Below are positions 32,538 through 41,690 of a DNA stretch of 64,000 nt, one piece after another. The translations under genes and the position numbers were made by a program. The stretch comes from Streptomyces sp. S.PB5. Lineage in GTDB: Bacteria > Actinomycetota > Actinomycetes > Streptomycetales > Streptomycetaceae. The notes beneath the pieces are model-generated. The model had not been told where the DNA came from. It saw only the letters and a program-made list of their open reading frames with translations, and made no database searches. The stretch lies in the NCBI RefSeq assembly GCF_030403745.1, contig NZ_JAQMWP010000009.1, positions 372,001 to 436,000 of the forward strand. Reading direction: 5' to 3'. How positions within the stretch are numbered: the first letter of the stretch is position 1; each line of letters begins with the position of its first letter.

Positions 32538-34076
32538 ATGCACAACCCGGGCAACGCCACCCCGGACCGATTCCCCGCGCAGGAGCACTTCGCGGACGGC
32601 GCGCAGTACATCGCGGGCCGCCTCACCAAGGGCACCTCCGGACGTACGCACGCGGTCGTCGACCCGGCGACCGGCGAGGAGGTCTACACGTACGAGCTGG
32701 CGAGCGCCGCCGACGTGGACGCGGCCGTCGCCGCCGCGCGCGCCGCGTTCCCGGCGTGGTCCGCCGCGACCCCCGGCGAGCGCTCGGACGCCCTGCACCG
32801 CTTCGCCGCCGTGCTCGCCGAGCGCGCCGAGGACTTCGCCCGCGCGGAGTCCCTGCAGTGCGGCAAGCCGCTGAAGCTCACGCGCGAGTTCGACGTGCCG
32901 GGCACGATCGACAACACCGCCTTCTTCGCCGGTGCCGCCCGCCATCTGCAGGGCCAGTCGGCCGGTGAGTACTCCGGCGACCACACCTCGTACGTGCGGC
33001 GGGAGCCCATCGGTGTCGTCGGCTCCATCGCGCCCTGGAACTATCCGCTCCAGATGGCCGCCTGGAAGGTCCTCCCGGCGATCGCCGCGGGCAACACCAT
33101 CGTGCTGAAGCCCGCCGAGCTCACGCCCCTGACCTCGCTGCTGTTCGCGCAGGCCGCCACCGAGGCCGGGATCCCCGACGGTGTCATCAACATCGTCACC
33201 GGGACCGGCAAGGAGGCCGGCGAGCACCTCGTCGGGCACCCCGATGTCGCCATGACCTCCTTCACCGGGTCCACCGCCGTCGGCAAGCGCGTCGCCGAGA
33301 TCGCGACCGCCACCGTCAAGCGGATCCACCTGGAGCTCGGCGGCAAGGCCCCCTTCGTCGTCTTCGACGACGCCGACCTCGACGCCGCCGTCAACGGCGC
33401 CGTGGCGGGCGCGCTCATCAACACCGGACAGGACTGCACGGCCGCCACGCGCGCGTACGTGCAGCGGCCCCTCTATGAGGCGTTCGTCGAGCGGACGGCC
33501 GCCCTGATGGAGACCGTGCGGCTGGGGGATCCCTTCGCCGCCGACACCGACCTCGGCCCGCTCATCTCGCACGTCCAGCGGGACCGGGTCGCCGCCTTCG
33601 TCGACCGTGCGCGTGCCTACGCGCGCGTGGTGACCGGCGGCGAGGCGCCGGAAGGGGAGCTCGCCAAGGGCGCCTACTACCGGCCCACCCTGGTGGCCGA
33701 CGCCGCCCAGGACAGCGAGATCGTCCAGTCCGAGCTGTTCGGGCCGGTCCTCGTGGTCCTGCCCTTCGACAACGACGACGAGGGGATCCGGCTCGCCAAC
33801 GACACCCCGTACGGGCTCGCAGCCTCCGCCTGGAGCCGTGACGTCTACCGGGCGAACCGCGCCACCCGCGAGATCAAGGCGGGCTGTGTGTGGGTCAACG
33901 ACCACATCCCGATCATCAGCGAGATGCCCCACGGCGGATACAAGGCGTCCGGCTTCGGCAAGGACATGTCCTCGTACTCGTTCGAGGAGTACACCCAGAT
34001 CAAGCACGTCATGTTCGACAATACGGCGGTCGTCAGGAAGGACTGGCACCGCACGATCTTCGGGGACCGGCTGTAG
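32538..34076 (+). CDS. Gamma-aminobutyraldehyde-type dehydrogenase
   Basis: 512 aa, ATG with GGAGGAGAG upstream. Catalytic C300 in NTGQDCTAATR, Glu in LELGGKAPFVVF, PWNYPLQMAAWKVLPAIAAG and the C-terminal HIPIISEMPHGGYKASGFGK. Closely related to the dehydrogenase at 15451 but 33 residues longer, mostly at the N-terminus. It stands 79 bp before the polyamine transporter operon on the same strand, so its substrate is probably 4-aminobutanal or 3-aminopropanal from imported putrescine or spermidine. Confidence 0.9.
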   Translation: MHNPGNATPDRFPAQEHFADGAQYIAGRLTKGTSGRTHAVVDPATGEEVYTYELASAADVDAAVAAARAAFPAWSAATPGERSDALHRFAAVLAERAEDFARAESLQCGKPLKLTREFDVPGTIDNTAFFAGAARHLQGQSAGEYSGDHTSYVRREPIGVVGSIAPWNYPLQMAAWKVLPAIAAGNTIVLKPAELTPLTSLLFAQAATEAGIPDGVINIVTGTGKEAGEHLVGHPDVAMTSFTGSTAVGKRVAEIATATVKRIHLELGGKAPFVVFDDADLDAAVNGAVAGALINTGQDCTAATRAYVQRPLYEAFVERTAALMETVRLGDPFAADTDLGPLISHVQRDRVAAFVDRARAYARVVTGGEAPEGELAKGAYYRPTLVADAAQDSEIVQSELFGPVLVVLPFDNDDEGIRLANDTPYGLAASAWSRDVYRANRATREIKAGCVWVNDHIPIISEMPHGGYKASGFGKDMSSYSFEEYTQIKHVMFDNTAVVRKDWHRTIFGDRL

Positions 34077-34155
34077 CCAATATCCGGCTACCGCCGGGTG
34101 TCGTTGTAAGGCCGCCTGACCCGCGGCCGACTCTTGCTGAAAGGGCACCACGCGC

Positions 34156-35403
34156 ATGGAGCAGTACGAGCCCGACCGCCTGAGCCCGGCCCAAGTGGCC
34201 GCCATGCGGCGCAGCTTCCGCAACGGCCGGGCCGCCATGACCCGGCGGTCCCTGTTGCGCGCCTCCGCGGGCGGCGCGCTCGCGGTCGGCGGCCTCGGGG
34301 CGCTGACCGGCTGCGGCATCCCCGCGGCGGGCAACACCAAGGGCGGCGTCTCCGCGGAGGACCACTCGGCCAAGGAGAAGGTCGTCAACTTCTCCAACTG
34401 GACCGAGTACATCGACGTGGACGAGAGCGAGAAGCACCACCCCACGCTCGACCAGTTCAAGAAGCGGACCGGTATCTCGGTCAAGTACACCGAGGACATC
34501 AACGACAACGTCGAGTTCTTCGGCAAGATCAAGCCGCAGCTCGCGGCGGGCCAGGACACCGGCCGCGACATCATCGTCCTCACCGACTGGCTCGCGGCCC
34601 GCCTCATCCGCCTCGGCTGGGTCCAGAAACTGGACGCCTCCAACCTGCCCCACGCGTACACCAACCTGTCGGCACAGTTCCGCAACCCCGACTGGGACCC
34701 CGGACGTGCGTACTCGTACGTCTGGCAGGGCATCTCGACCGTCATCGCCTACAACAAGAAGGCGCTCGACGGCGTCGAGGTGAAGTCGGTCTCCGACCTG
34801 CTCGACAACCCCAAGCTCAAGGGCAAGGTCGGCTTCCTGTCGGAGATGCGCGACAGCATCGGCATGACGCTGCTCGACATGGGCAAGGACCCGGGCAAGT
34901 TCACCGCCGACGACTACGACGCGGCGATCGCCCGCATCCAGAAGGCCGTCGACAAGGGCCAGATCCGCCGGTTCACCGGCAACGACTACACCTCGGACCT
35001 GACCAGTGGCGACTTCGCCGCCTGTATCGCCTGGGCCGGTGACGTCGTGCAGCTGAAGGCCGACAGCCCGGACATCGACTTCATCATCCCGGACAGCGGA
35101 TACATGACGTCGACCGACAACTTCCTGATCCCGAACAAGGCCCGGCACAAGACGAACGCCGAGCGGCTCATCGACTTCTACTACGAGCCGGGGCCGGCCG
35201 CCGAACTCGCCGCGTACATCAACTACGTGACGCCGGTCGACGGGGTGAAGGCCGAGCTGGAGAAGCTCGACCCGGATGCGGCGAACAACCCGCTGATCAT
35301 TCCGGACAAGGCCATGGCCGCGAAGTCCCACGCCTTCCGCTCCCTGAGCTCGAAGGAAGAGACGGCCTTTGAAGAGAAGTTCGCGAAGCTGACTGGGGCG
35401 TGA
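34156..35403 (+). CDS. potD: Polyamine ABC transporter, substrate-binding lipoprotein
   Basis: 415 aa. Tat-type lipoprotein signal: MTRRSLLRASAGGALAVGGL within residues 33-55 and lipobox LTGC. About 30 residues precede the RR motif. PotD/PotF-like body: VVNFSNWTEYIDVDE, FKKRTGISVKYTEDINDN, DIIVLTDWLAARLI, FVPF-type Asp in VDKGQIRRFTGNDYTSDL. Its stop overlaps the GTG of potA by 4 nt. Ligand putrescine/spermidine by family and context. Confidence 0.9.
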   Translation: MEQYEPDRLSPAQVAAMRRSFRNGRAAMTRRSLLRASAGGALAVGGLGALTGCGIPAAGNTKGGVSAEDHSAKEKVVNFSNWTEYIDVDESEKHHPTLDQFKKRTGISVKYTEDINDNVEFFGKIKPQLAAGQDTGRDIIVLTDWLAARLIRLGWVQKLDASNLPHAYTNLSAQFRNPDWDPGRAYSYVWQGISTVIAYNKKALDGVEVKSVSDLLDNPKLKGKVGFLSEMRDSIGMTLLDMGKDPGKFTADDYDAAIARIQKAVDKGQIRRFTGNDYTSDLTSGDFAACIAWAGDVVQLKADSPDIDFIIPDSGYMTSTDNFLIPNKARHKTNAERLIDFYYEPGPAAELAAYINYVTPVDGVKAELEKLDPDAANNPLIIPDKAMAAKSHAFRSLSSKEETAFEEKFAKLTGA

Positions 35404-36563
35404 CCACCGTGACGAACAAGAACGAAACCGGCGGGGACGTCCGCCTCTCGGGCATCAGCAAGACGTACGACAACGGCTTCACCGCCGTACAGCCGCTGGA
35501 CCTGACCGTGCCGCAGGGCTCCTTCTTCGCCCTGCTCGGTGCCTCCGGCTGCGGCAAGACCACCACCCTGCGGATGATCGCGGGCCTGGAGGAGCCGACG
35601 TCCGGCACCGTGTTCCTCGGCGACCAGGAGGTCACCCACCTGCCGCCCTACAAGCGGCCGGTGAACACCGTCTTCCAGTCGTACGCCCTCTTCCCGCACC
35701 TCGACATCTTCGAGAACGTCGCCTTCGGTCTGCGCCGGCGCGGCATCAAGAGCGTGAAGAAGCAGGTCGTGGAGATGCTCGACCTGGTCCAGCTCGGTGA
35801 GCAGGCGCGCAAGAAGCCGCACCAGCTCTCCGGCGGCCAGCAGCAGCGTGTCGCCGTCGCCCGCGCGCTCATCAACCACCCCAAGGTGCTCCTCCTCGAC
35901 GAGCCCCTCGGCGCCCTCGACCTCAAGCTGCGCCGCCAGATGCAGCTGGAGCTCAAGCGCATCCAGACCGAGGTCGGCATCACCTTCGTGCACGTCACGC
36001 ACGACCAGGAGGAGGCCATGACCATGGCCGACACGGTCGCCGTGATGAACGCGGGCCGCGTCGAGCAGCTCGGCTCGCCGACCGACCTGTACGAGAACCC
36101 GCAGACGACGTTCGTCGCCAACTTCCTCGGCACCTCCAACCTCATCGAGGCCGAGGTCGACACGAAGAACGGCGACGACATCGTCCTCAAGGCCGGCGGC
36201 GGCAAGCTCGTGCTGCCCGAGTCGCGATGTTCCGCGCCCACGACGACCGGCGGCAAGATGCTGGTCGGCGTCCGCCCGGAGAAGATCTCCCTCACCCACG
36301 CCGACGACGCGGGCGAGATCCCCGAGGGCCGCAACCGCATCACCGGCAAGATCGCCAACAGCAGTTTCATCGGCGTCTCCACGCAGTACGTCATCGACAG
36401 CGCGGTCTGCCCCGAGTTCGAGGTCTACGTCCAGAACATCGAGCGGGACTCCCGGCTCGTGCCCGGCGCCGACATCGTCCTGCACTGGAGCCCCGCCCAC
36501 ACCTTCGGCCTCGACGCCGCCCAGGACATCGACGCCGGTGTCGAGGAAGGGGCGGCGGCCTGA
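35400..36563 (+). CDS. potA: Polyamine ABC transporter, ATP-binding protein
   Basis: 387 aa. Walker A GASGCGKT, Q-loop VFQSYALFPHLD, signature LSGGQQQRVAVARAL, Walker B VLLLDEPLGALD, switch His in VTHDQEEAM; C-terminal TOBE domain from about residue 245 (LVGVRPEKISL, ITGKIANSSFIGVSTQYVID). GTG start at 35400 (another GTG at 35409). Overlaps the permease ATG at its TGA. Confidence 0.93.
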   Translation: MTTVTNKNETGGDVRLSGISKTYDNGFTAVQPLDLTVPQGSFFALLGASGCGKTTTLRMIAGLEEPTSGTVFLGDQEVTHLPPYKRPVNTVFQSYALFPHLDIFENVAFGLRRRGIKSVKKQVVEMLDLVQLGEQARKKPHQLSGGQQQRVAVARALINHPKVLLLDEPLGALDLKLRRQMQLELKRIQTEVGITFVHVTHDQEEAMTMADTVAVMNAGRVEQLGSPTDLYENPQTTFVANFLGTSNLIEAEVDTKNGDDIVLKAGGGKLVLPESRCSAPTTTGGKMLVGVRPEKISLTHADDAGEIPEGRNRITGKIANSSFIGVSTQYVIDSAVCPEFEVYVQNIERDSRLVPGADIVLHWSPAHTFGLDAAQDIDAGVEEGAAA

Positions 36564-37492
36564 TGGCGACGCTCACCGAGGCGCCGCCGCCTCTTTCCCC
36601 GACCGCACCGGAGAAGAAGCCACCGCGGGGGCGCGGCCGGCTCGTGCCGTACTGGCTGCTGCTGCCCGGCCTGCTCTGGCTGGTCGTCTTCTTCGCGCTG
36701 CCGATGGTCTACCAGGCCTCCACGTCCGTGCAGACGGGGTCCCTGGAGCAGGGCTACAAGGTCACCTGGCACTTCGCGACCTACTGGGACGCGCTGTCCG
36801 AGTACTGGCCGCAGTACCTGCGCTCGATCCTCTACGCGGGCTCGGCGACGATCCTCTGCCTGATCCTCGGCTACCCGCTGGCGTACCTCATCGCCTTCCG
36901 GGCGGGCCGCTGGCGGAACCTGATCATGATCCTGGTGATCGCGCCGTTCTTCACCAGCTTCCTGATCCGCACCCTCGCCTGGAAGACGATCCTCGCGGAC
37001 GGCGGCCCGGTCGTCGGCGCCCTGAACTCGCTGCACGTCCTGGACGTCACCAGCTGGCTCGGCTGGACCACCGGCGACCGTGTGCTGGCCACGCCACTCG
37101 CCGTCGTCTGCGGTCTGACGTACAACTTCCTGCCGTTCATGATCCTGCCGCTGTACACCTCGCTGGAGCGCATCGACACCCGCCTGCACGAGGCCGCCGG
37201 CGACCTGTACGCCAAGCCGGTCACGACCTTCCGGAAGGTCACCTTCCCGCTGTCGATGCCCGGTGTCGTCTCCGGCACGCTGCTGACGTTCATCCCGGCC
37301 GCCGGTGACTACGTCAACGCGGACTTGCTCGGTTCGACGGACACCCGCATGGTCGGAAACGTCATCCAGTCCCAGTTCCTGCGGATTCTGGATTACCCGA
37401 CGGCGGCGGCACTGTCCTTCATCCTGATGGCCGCCATCCTCGTCATGGTAACGGTCTACATCCGCCGGTCCGGAACGGAGGATCTGGTTTAA
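36563..37492 (+). CDS. potB: Polyamine ABC transporter permease (PotB type)
   Basis: 309 aa with six membrane segments (LVPYWLLLPGLLWLVVFFAL first) and the EAA loop LHEAAGDLYAKPVTTFRKVT near residue 215. PSFTSFLIRTLAWKTIL-like sequence (APFFTSFLIRTLAWKTIL) is typical of PotB/PotH. ATG overlaps the potA stop; the TAA is followed directly by the next ATG. Confidence 0.93.
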   Translation: MATLTEAPPPLSPTAPEKKPPRGRGRLVPYWLLLPGLLWLVVFFALPMVYQASTSVQTGSLEQGYKVTWHFATYWDALSEYWPQYLRSILYAGSATILCLILGYPLAYLIAFRAGRWRNLIMILVIAPFFTSFLIRTLAWKTILADGGPVVGALNSLHVLDVTSWLGWTTGDRVLATPLAVVCGLTYNFLPFMILPLYTSLERIDTRLHEAAGDLYAKPVTTFRKVTFPLSMPGVVSGTLLTFIPAAGDYVNADLLGSTDTRMVGNVIQSQFLRILDYPTAAALSFILMAAILVMVTVYIRRSGTEDLV

Positions 37493-38320
37493 ATGGACAC
37501 GCGACAGAGTCGCAAATTCGGCACGAGCGTCAACTGGCTCAAGCGCAATTTCGTCGTCATCGCGGGACTGCTGACGCTCGGATATCTCCTGCTGCCCAAC
37601 GTCGTCGTCACGGTGTTCTCCTTCAACAATCCGAAGGGGCGCTTCAACTACGAATGGCAGGAGTTCTCCACGGACGCCTGGAAGGACCCGTGCGGGGTCG
37701 CCGACATGTGCGGCTCGCTCTCGGTCAGCCTCCAGATCGCGTTCTGGGCGACGGTCGGCGCCACGATCCTCGGCACGATGATCGCCTTCGCGCTGGTCCG
37801 CTACCGGTTCCGCGCCCGCGGCGCGGTGAACTCGCTGATCTTCCTGCCGATGGCGATGCCCGAGGTCGTCATGGCCGCCTCGCTGCTCACCCTGTTCCTC
37901 AACATGGGCGCGCAGCTGGGCTTCTGGACGATTCTCATCGCCCACATCATGTTCTGCCTGAGCTTCGTCGTGACGGCGGTGAAGGCGCGCGTGATGTCGA
38001 TGGACCCGAGGCTGGAGCAGGCCGCGCAGGACCTCTACGCGGGCCCCTTCCAGACCTTCATCCGCGTCACTCTCCCGATCGCGGCACCGGGAATCGCGGC
38101 GGGCGCGCTGCTGGCCTTCGCGCTCAGCTTCGACGATTTCATCATCACCAATTTCAACGCGGGCTCGACCGTCACGTTCCCCATGTTCGTCTGGGGTTCG
38201 GCACAGCGCGGTACGCCCGTTCAGATCAATGTGATCGGTACGGCCATGTTCCTGGTCGCCGTACTGCTCGTCCTGGCCTCTATGGTCATCAGTAATCGCC
38301 GTAACAAGCAAAAGGCATAA
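37493..38320 (+). CDS. potC: Polyamine ABC transporter permease (PotC type)
   Basis: 275 aa, six membrane segments, starting at the base after the potB stop with GGAGGA 12 nt upstream. PotC/PotI features: VVTVFSFNNPKGRFNYEWQ, LPMAMPEVVMAASLLTLF and the EAA loop LEQAAQDLYAGPFQTFIRVT. Completes the importer. Confidence 0.93.
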   Translation: MDTRQSRKFGTSVNWLKRNFVVIAGLLTLGYLLLPNVVVTVFSFNNPKGRFNYEWQEFSTDAWKDPCGVADMCGSLSVSLQIAFWATVGATILGTMIAFALVRYRFRARGAVNSLIFLPMAMPEVVMAASLLTLFLNMGAQLGFWTILIAHIMFCLSFVVTAVKARVMSMDPRLEQAAQDLYAGPFQTFIRVTLPIAAPGIAAGALLAFALSFDDFIITNFNAGSTVTFPMFVWGSAQRGTPVQINVIGTAMFLVAVLLVLASMVISNRRNKQKA

Positions 38321-38355
38321 GTCTTTTACGTAGTCCCCTGTAGGGAGTTGAAATC

Positions 38356-39783
38356 ATGGCCCCAAGCGCCATGAGCCGTGGCAGTGACTTCATGAAGTCT
38401 CTTTCCGACGCCCAGCCGGTCCCGTACTGGCTGGACGACCCCGGCAAGCCCCACCCCGAGCCCGCCCTCACCGGCGCTGAGACCTGCGATCTCCTGGTCG
38501 TCGGCGGCGGTTACAGCGGACTGTGGACCGCGCTCCTCGCCAAGGAGCGCGACCCGCAGCGGGATGTGGTCCTGCTGGAGGGCCGCGAGGTGGGCTGGGC
38601 CGCCTCGGGCCGCAACGGCGGCTTCTGCGCCGCCTCCCTCACCCACGGTCTGGGCAACGGGCTGACCCGCTGGCCGGACGAGATCCACAAGCTGGAGGAG
38701 CTGGGCGCCGGCAACCTCGACGAGATCGAGAAGGCGGTCGCCCGCTACTCCCTCGACTGCGACTTCGAGCGCACCGGCGAGATCGACGTCGCCACCGAGA
38801 CGTACCAGGCGTGGGAACTGCGCGACTGGTACGAGGAGATGGAGCGCCGGGGCCTCGCCGAGGGCGTGGAGTTCCTGGACGCGGAAGCGGTCAGGGAACA
38901 AGTCGACTCACCGACATTCCAGGCGGGCCTCCACGACCGGCGCGGCGTCGCCATGCTCAACCCGGCGAAGCTCGCGTGGGGCCTCAAGCGGGCCTGTGTC
39001 GACCTCGGCGTCCGCGTCTACGAGCACACCCCCGCCCTCACCCTGAAGCCGTACGGCGCCGGCATGGCCGTACGCACCCCCTACGGCTCGGTCCGCGCCC
39101 GCAAGGTCGCGCTCGGCACCAACATCTTCCCGAGCCTGCTCAAGCGGGTCCGTTCGTACACCGTCCCGGTCTACGACTACGCGCTGATGACCGAACCGCT
39201 CAGCGGCGAGCAGCTGGCGGAGATCGGCTGGAAGAACCGCCAGGGCCTCGGGGACTCGGCGAACCAGTTCCACTACTTCCGGCTGTCCGCCGACAACCGC
39301 ATCCTCTGGGGCGGCTACGACGCCGTCCACCACTACGGCGGCCGGGTCCGCGCCGAGTACGACGACCGCCCGGAGACCTACGCCAAGCTCGCCGAGCACT
39401 TCTTCACCTGCTTCCCCCAGCTGGAGGGCCTCCGCTTCACCCATGCCTGGGGCGGCGCGATCGACACCTGCTCCCGCTTCTCGGCCTTCTTCGGCACCGC
39501 CCACCACGGGAACGTGGCCTACGCGGCCGGCTACACGGGCCTCGGCGTCGGCGCGACCCGCTTCGGCGCGGACGTGATGCTGGACCTCCTGGACGGCGAG
39601 GCCACCGAGCGCACCGCCCTGGAAATGGTCCGCAAGAAGCCGCTGCCCTTCCCGCCCGAGCCGTTCGCCTGGACCGGCATCGCCCTGACCAAGTGGTCCC
39701 TGGCGCGGGCGGACTCGCACGGGGGGCGGCGCAATCTGTGGCTGAAGACGATGGACAGGCTGGGCCTGGGGTTCGACAGCTGA
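38356..39783 (+). CDS. FAD-dependent amine oxidoreductase (DAO/PuuB-like)
   Basis: 475 aa. Dinucleotide-binding CDLLVVGGGYSGLWTALLAK near residue 40 and EGREVGWAASGRNGGFC, the DAO-family pattern; AVHHYGGRV, WGGAIDTCSRFSAFF and YAAGYTGLGVGATRFGADV near the C-terminus match gamma-glutamylputrescine oxidoreductase and related N-methyl or polyamine oxidases. RBS GGGAG upstream. It is the last gene after potABC and probably oxidises the imported amine or its gamma-glutamyl derivative to an aldehyde for the dehydrogenases nearby. No glutamylpolyamine synthetase gene lies in the window. Confidence 0.87.
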   Translation: MAPSAMSRGSDFMKSLSDAQPVPYWLDDPGKPHPEPALTGAETCDLLVVGGGYSGLWTALLAKERDPQRDVVLLEGREVGWAASGRNGGFCAASLTHGLGNGLTRWPDEIHKLEELGAGNLDEIEKAVARYSLDCDFERTGEIDVATETYQAWELRDWYEEMERRGLAEGVEFLDAEAVREQVDSPTFQAGLHDRRGVAMLNPAKLAWGLKRACVDLGVRVYEHTPALTLKPYGAGMAVRTPYGSVRARKVALGTNIFPSLLKRVRSYTVPVYDYALMTEPLSGEQLAEIGWKNRQGLGDSANQFHYFRLSADNRILWGGYDAVHHYGGRVRAEYDDRPETYAKLAEHFFTCFPQLEGLRFTHAWGGAIDTCSRFSAFFGTAHHGNVAYAAGYTGLGVGATRFGADVMLDLLDGEATERTALEMVRKKPLPFPPEPFAWTGIALTKWSLARADSHGGRRNLWLKTMDRLGLGFDS

Positions 39784-39819
39784 CCGCTCACCTGACGGCT
39801 CAGGCGCCGGGGTCCTTTT

Positions 39820-39847
39820 CCTGAGCTGAGCTTGCGCCCGGCTCAGG
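39820..39847. terminator. Weak inverted repeat between convergent genes
   Basis: CCTGAGC (39820-39826) and GCTCAGG (39841-39847) with a 14-nt loop, preceded by a TTTTC run, between the oxidoreductase and the PucR gene. Possibly part of a bidirectional terminator. Confidence 0.4.
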
Positions 39848-39936
39848 GAAGGGGTGCGGGTGCTTCGGCTGCCCCGTTTCCGTTCCGTGGGAAGGCCGCT
39901 TGACCGCTGGGTCCGAGCCCGTGCGACGAGGCCGTC

Positions 39937-41601
39937 CTACTCCGCCGCCGCAGCCTTCAGCGCCAGCCACAACTCCATCCGCACATCCGGATCATCCAGC
40001 GACCGCCCCAGGATCTCCTCCACCCGCCGCATCCGATACCGCAGCGTGTGCCGGTGCACCCCCAGATCCGCGGCCGCCGCGTCCCACTGCCCGTGCCGCG
40101 ACAGCCACGCCCGCAGCGAGGCCACCAGATCGCCGCGCCCGGTCGCGTCGTGCTCGTACAGCGGCCGCAGCAACCCGTCCGCGAACGCCTTCACCGCGTC
40201 ATCGGCGAGCAGCGGCACCACCGATCCCGCCGCCAGCTGCTCGTGCTCCACATACACCCGCCCGCGCCGCCGCGCGACGGACAGCGCCTGCTCGGCGTGC
40301 TTGTACGCGGCCGCCGCGGCGATCGGTCCCGTCGGCGCCGACACCCCCACGACCAGCTCGTCCTCACCGGCGGCGGCCCCCTGCTCCGCCACGGCCCGCG
40401 CCGCCTCCAGCACCCCCGCGTACTCCCCGCACGCCCCGACCGCCGCACCCCCGTCCGCGGCCAGCACCACCAGCCGTTCCCCCTCGGGCACGACCAGCAC
40501 CGCCTCCCCGGCCCGAGCAGCGGCCGACTCCATGACCTCGGCGAGCGCGCCCAGCGCATCACCCTCCGCCTCGGCGGCGACCAGCGCGGCGGCGGACGGC
40601 TTGGCAACCGGGGCCCGCGCCGAATCGCCCTCTCCCGGCACCCGCACTGCCGACACCGACACCGACTCCGCAACGATTATCCGGAACGGCGCGTCCAGCA
40701 ACGACCCGTACAGATCCCCCGCCACGGCCCGCGCATGGTCGGGCTCACCCGCCAGCAGCATCCGCAGCACCGCCGCCCCGAGCCGCTGCTCGGCGGCGTG
40801 CAGTGAACGCGAGCGCTCGGTGGTGAGCGTCAGCAGCGCGATCGCCGAATGGACGGCGTACCGCTCGGCCGTGCCCAGCGCCGCCGCCGTGCCGACCGCG
40901 AGCGCGGCCCGCGGCCGCCGTCCGGTCCCCAGGGAGTGCAGTTCGACCCGGTCCTCGTTCTCGGGCCCGCCCACCACGGACGACGCCGGCGCGGGCCGCT
41001 CCCGCAGCCGCTCCACGTCCGCCGTGAGCCGGGCCGCCCGCCTCCCTGCCCACTCCGGCGCGGTGGCGACGACGGCACCCGAGGCGTCGTACAGCGCCGC
41101 CCACCCGTCCACCTGCGAGGCGAGCGCGGACAGCAGCCCCTCGGGCCCGTCCGTCAGCGCCTGCTTGGTCAGCTCCCGCTGTGCCGCGAACCCGGCGGTC
41201 ACCGCCCGGTACTGGTCGGCGGCGATGGCGGCGGAGACGGCCTTGCTGATGGCGAGGAAGGGGGTGCGCCGGGGCACTTCGAGCAGCGGCAGCCCCTCGT
41301 GCGCGGCCGCCTCGACGAGCGCCTCGGGAATGTCCTCGTAATTCACCCCGACGGCGAACCCGAGCCCGACCACCCCCGCCCCGACCAGCCGTTTCACATA
41401 CCGCCGCATCGCCTCGGGATTCTCCGCGTCCAGCTTCAGCGCGGTGATCAGCAGCAGCTCCCCGCCCTCCATGTACGGCACGGGATCGGCGAGCTCACTG
41501 ACATGCGCCCAGCGCACGGGGACGTCGAGCCGGTCCTCGCCCGCCCGCACGGTCAGCTTGAGCGCGGAGTGATGGACGAGCGAGGCGAGCGTGGGTGGCA
41601 T
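39937..41601 (-). CDS. PucR-family transcriptional regulator
   Basis: 554 aa. N-terminal PucR ligand domain (SLVHHSALKLTVRAGEDRLD, VRWAHVSELADPVPYMEGGE, LLLITALKL, VGAGVVGLGFAVG), a middle GGDEF-like region with low similarity, and the C-terminal HTH_30 domain (YEHDATGRGDLVASLRAWLS, DLGVHRHTLRYRMRRVEEIL, LDDPDVRMELWLALKAA). PucR proteins sense purine breakdown products or amines. The position between the polyamine operon and gabT suggests control of nitrogen catabolism here. Confidence 0.92.
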   Translation of the reverse strand: MPPTLASLVHHSALKLTVRAGEDRLDVPVRWAHVSELADPVPYMEGGELLLITALKLDAENPEAMRRYVKRLVGAGVVGLGFAVGVNYEDIPEALVEAAAHEGLPLLEVPRRTPFLAISKAVSAAIAADQYRAVTAGFAAQRELTKQALTDGPEGLLSALASQVDGWAALYDASGAVVATAPEWAGRRAARLTADVERLRERPAPASSVVGGPENEDRVELHSLGTGRRPRAALAVGTAAALGTAERYAVHSAIALLTLTTERSRSLHAAEQRLGAAVLRMLLAGEPDHARAVAGDLYGSLLDAPFRIIVAESVSVSAVRVPGEGDSARAPVAKPSAAALVAAEAEGDALGALAEVMESAAARAGEAVLVVPEGERLVVLAADGGAAVGACGEYAGVLEAARAVAEQGAAAGEDELVVGVSAPTGPIAAAAAYKHAEQALSVARRRGRVYVEHEQLAAGSVVPLLADDAVKAFADGLLRPLYEHDATGRGDLVASLRAWLSRHGQWDAAAADLGVHRHTLRYRMRRVEEILGRSLDDPDVRMELWLALKAAAAE

Positions 41602-41690
41602 GAGGCCTTCAGGGACGTGTGACCGGCGTGATCATTTAGCCGCGGTGTATGAACGGCCTAGGACGATTCTGCCTCACCGTACGGTCTGCC